NCBI RefSeq assembly: GCF_019613795.1
Contig: NZ_CP080429.1
Span: forward strand, 1,331,501 to 1,395,500
Origin: Flavobacterium litorale
GTDB lineage: Bacteria; Bacteroidota; Bacteroidia; Flavobacteriales; Flavobacteriaceae
DNA: 64,000 nucleotides
Direction of reading: 5' to 3'
Within the stretch, counting starts at the first letter, position 1. Each line of letters opens with the position of its first letter. The notes beneath the pieces are model-generated. The model had not been told where the DNA came from and ran no database searches. It saw only the letters and a program-made list of their open reading frames with translations. Of the stretch, positions 62,922 through 64,000 are shown piece by piece. The translations under genes were made by a program, and so were the position numbers.

Positions 62922-64000
62922 ATGCATCTTAAAATCCTATTACCATACCTACTGCTACTGTATAGTACCATAGGTATTGCTCAGGAATTTAAATTAGGAG
63001 CAGTTACTGCGGACGAGCTACACGAAAAAGCCCATCCGCAGTACCCTGATGCTGCCGCTGCAATACTCTACAAAAAAGGAACTACTACCTTTGAGGTACG
63101 CTCTGCTATGGGATGGATTACGATTACCGAGGTAGTGGTACGCCTAAAAATTTACAACAAATTAGGGTATGATAGTGCTACAATTCAGATTCCATACTAC
63201 GATTGGAATAGCATACAGGAAGAAGTGGTAATTTCAGATGCATACACATATAATATTTTAGGCGGTAACATTGAGAAAACAAAGCTGGAGGAGGAAGGTA
63301 TATTTATAGAAGAAATAACCGAAAGGAGCAAGGTAAAAAAATTAGTGATGCCTAATATAAAAGAAGGCTCAGTAATAGAATACAAATACATTATAAAATC
63401 GCCGCGTATAGGATTATTACCCGCTTGGTATTTTCAATACGATATTCCTGCCAAAACCATAGCGTACGATGTTTGGTTACCCCAGTTTTTGGTGTACAAC
63501 CGAATCCTCAATCAGTCGGGTGCAAACATAGCTGAAGAGCGCGATACTCGAAAAAAAGAAATAAGTTTTGGCATTTATACAACAGTTTATTCCGAAACAG
63601 CTAAGTTTTATAAAGCAGAGAATGTTCCTCCGTATAAAGAAGAATCCTATGTAGATAACATTTTAAATTACCTTCCTTTTGTTAAACACGAACTTTCGGG
63701 TTACAAATCCCTAAGAGGATTGAAAAGAGAGTATGCTACCAATTGGTCTTCCATAGCAATGCTACTGGAAAATGACGTTACATTTGGTGGACAACTAAGG
63801 CATACAGAATATTTTAAAAAAGATATAGATAGTTTATTCGCTACAGATAATGTTGGCGACAATAAACTAACAGCCATATACAACTATGTTAAAAACAGAA
63901 TGACGTGGAATGAAAGTTATGGTTACGATTGTATTATGGGCACAGAATACGCATACGAAAATAAAACAGGCAACGTAGGCGAAATTAACTTAATGCTAGT
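62922..64000 (+). CDS. DUF3857/transglutaminase-like protein 4, 5' part
   Basis: The gene starts at ATG 62922 (signal KILLPYLLLLYSTIGIAQ) and runs out of the window after 359 codons without a stop. It follows protein 3 by 18 bases. The DUF3857 part matches proteins 2 and 3 (HPQYPDAAAAILYKKG, IKEGSVIEYKYIIKSP). At the position of the catalytic Cys it has Val352 (GNVGEINLM), so it too looks inactive. The rest of the core is beyond the window. Confidence 0.85.
   Translation, partial: MHLKILLPYLLLLYSTIGIAQEFKLGAVTADELHEKAHPQYPDAAAAILYKKGTTTFEVRSAMGWITITEVVVRLKIYNKLGYDSATIQIPYYDWNSIQEEVVISDAYTYNILGGNIEKTKLEEEGIFIEEITERSKVKKLVMPNIKEGSVIEYKYIIKSPRIGLLPAWYFQYDIPAKTIAYDVWLPQFLVYNRILNQSGANIAEERDTRKKEISFGIYTTVYSETAKFYKAENVPPYKEESYVDNILNYLPFVKHELSGYKSLRGLKREYATNWSSIAMLLENDVTFGGQLRHTEYFKKDIDSLFATDNVGDNKLTAIYNYVKNRMTWNESYGYDCIMGTEYAYENKTGNVGEINLML

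Noticed and set aside
1..64000. CRISPR arrays, tRNA or rRNA genes, prophage or IS elements
   Set aside because: I looked for regular spaced repeats, cloverleaf-like segments, integrases and transposases and saw none.

Overview
This 64 kb window is chromosomal DNA from a member of the Bacteroidota, most likely the family Flavobacteriaceae. The signs are gldA (gliding), a PorT-like type IX secretion protein beside menG, a TamL lipoprotein-type BamA paralogue, a GLPGLI protein paired with an outer-membrane barrel receptor, MK-type quinone methylation, and promoter -7 boxes of the Bacteroidota form TAnnTTTG. I see no rRNA, tRNA, prophage, insertion sequence or CRISPR array. Coding density is high, and most genes are ordinary housekeeping genes.

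Layout. 1-5.8 kb: a thioredoxin-like fragment, then a minus-strand envelope group (surE, a lipoprotein, lpxB, a C40 peptidase, comEC). 5.9-9.2 kb: tail-specific protease and a Dpp/Opp-type permease. 9.3-14.7 kb: the complete rod-shape operon mreB-mreC-mreD-mrdA-rodA. 14.8-19.9 kb: purH, a MacB-type permease, accD and fbaA. 20-24.8 kb: tamL, an rRNA/tRNA methyltransferase, porT and menG. 24.9-27.3 kb: a compact alkylation-repair operon in which the Ada functions are split over separate proteins. 27.4-29.3 kb: DUF7660 protein, folA, a 2TM protein, thyA. 29.4-33.3 kb: bifunctional nuclease, etfA, etfB and divergent pdhB. 33.4-39 kb: a DUF5686 outer-membrane protein, soluble pyrophosphatase and membrane pyrophosphatase. 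39.1-45.1 kb: an HNH-like accessory gene, a deoxynucleoside kinase, an unknown exported protein, and the GLPGLI/TonB-type barrel pair. 45.2-48.2 kb: metK and a remnant methionine locus with several RNA control elements. 48.2-56.9 kb: an AT-rich zinc-protein gene, a PagL-like lipid A deacylase, a GIN-domain lipoprotein, gldA, a Na/Pi transporter, a lipoprotein, DAHP synthase-chorismate mutase, rsgA and dtd. 56.9-64 kb: four tandem DUF3857/transglutaminase-like proteins, the last cut by the window end.

The most interesting stretch is 46.46-48.2 kb. Upstream of metK on the minus strand is a good match to a SAM-II riboswitch, followed by a sequence that can form a competing fold. Divergent from it are two very short open reading frames, each followed by a strong intrinsic terminator; in the first, the last leader codons can pair with the terminator 5' arm as in classical attenuation. 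They now lead into an OsmC-like gene and a homoserine-dehydrogenase-like protein that contains only the NAD-binding half. No metX, metY or metB lies in the window, so this looks like a reduced methionine operon that kept its control RNA. Other points worth checking are the split Ada/AlkB operon, the DUF3857 array in which only the first protein keeps the transglutaminase Cys-His pair, the relocated gate glutamate of the membrane pyrophosphatase, and the AccD that lacks its zinc-ribbon cysteines.
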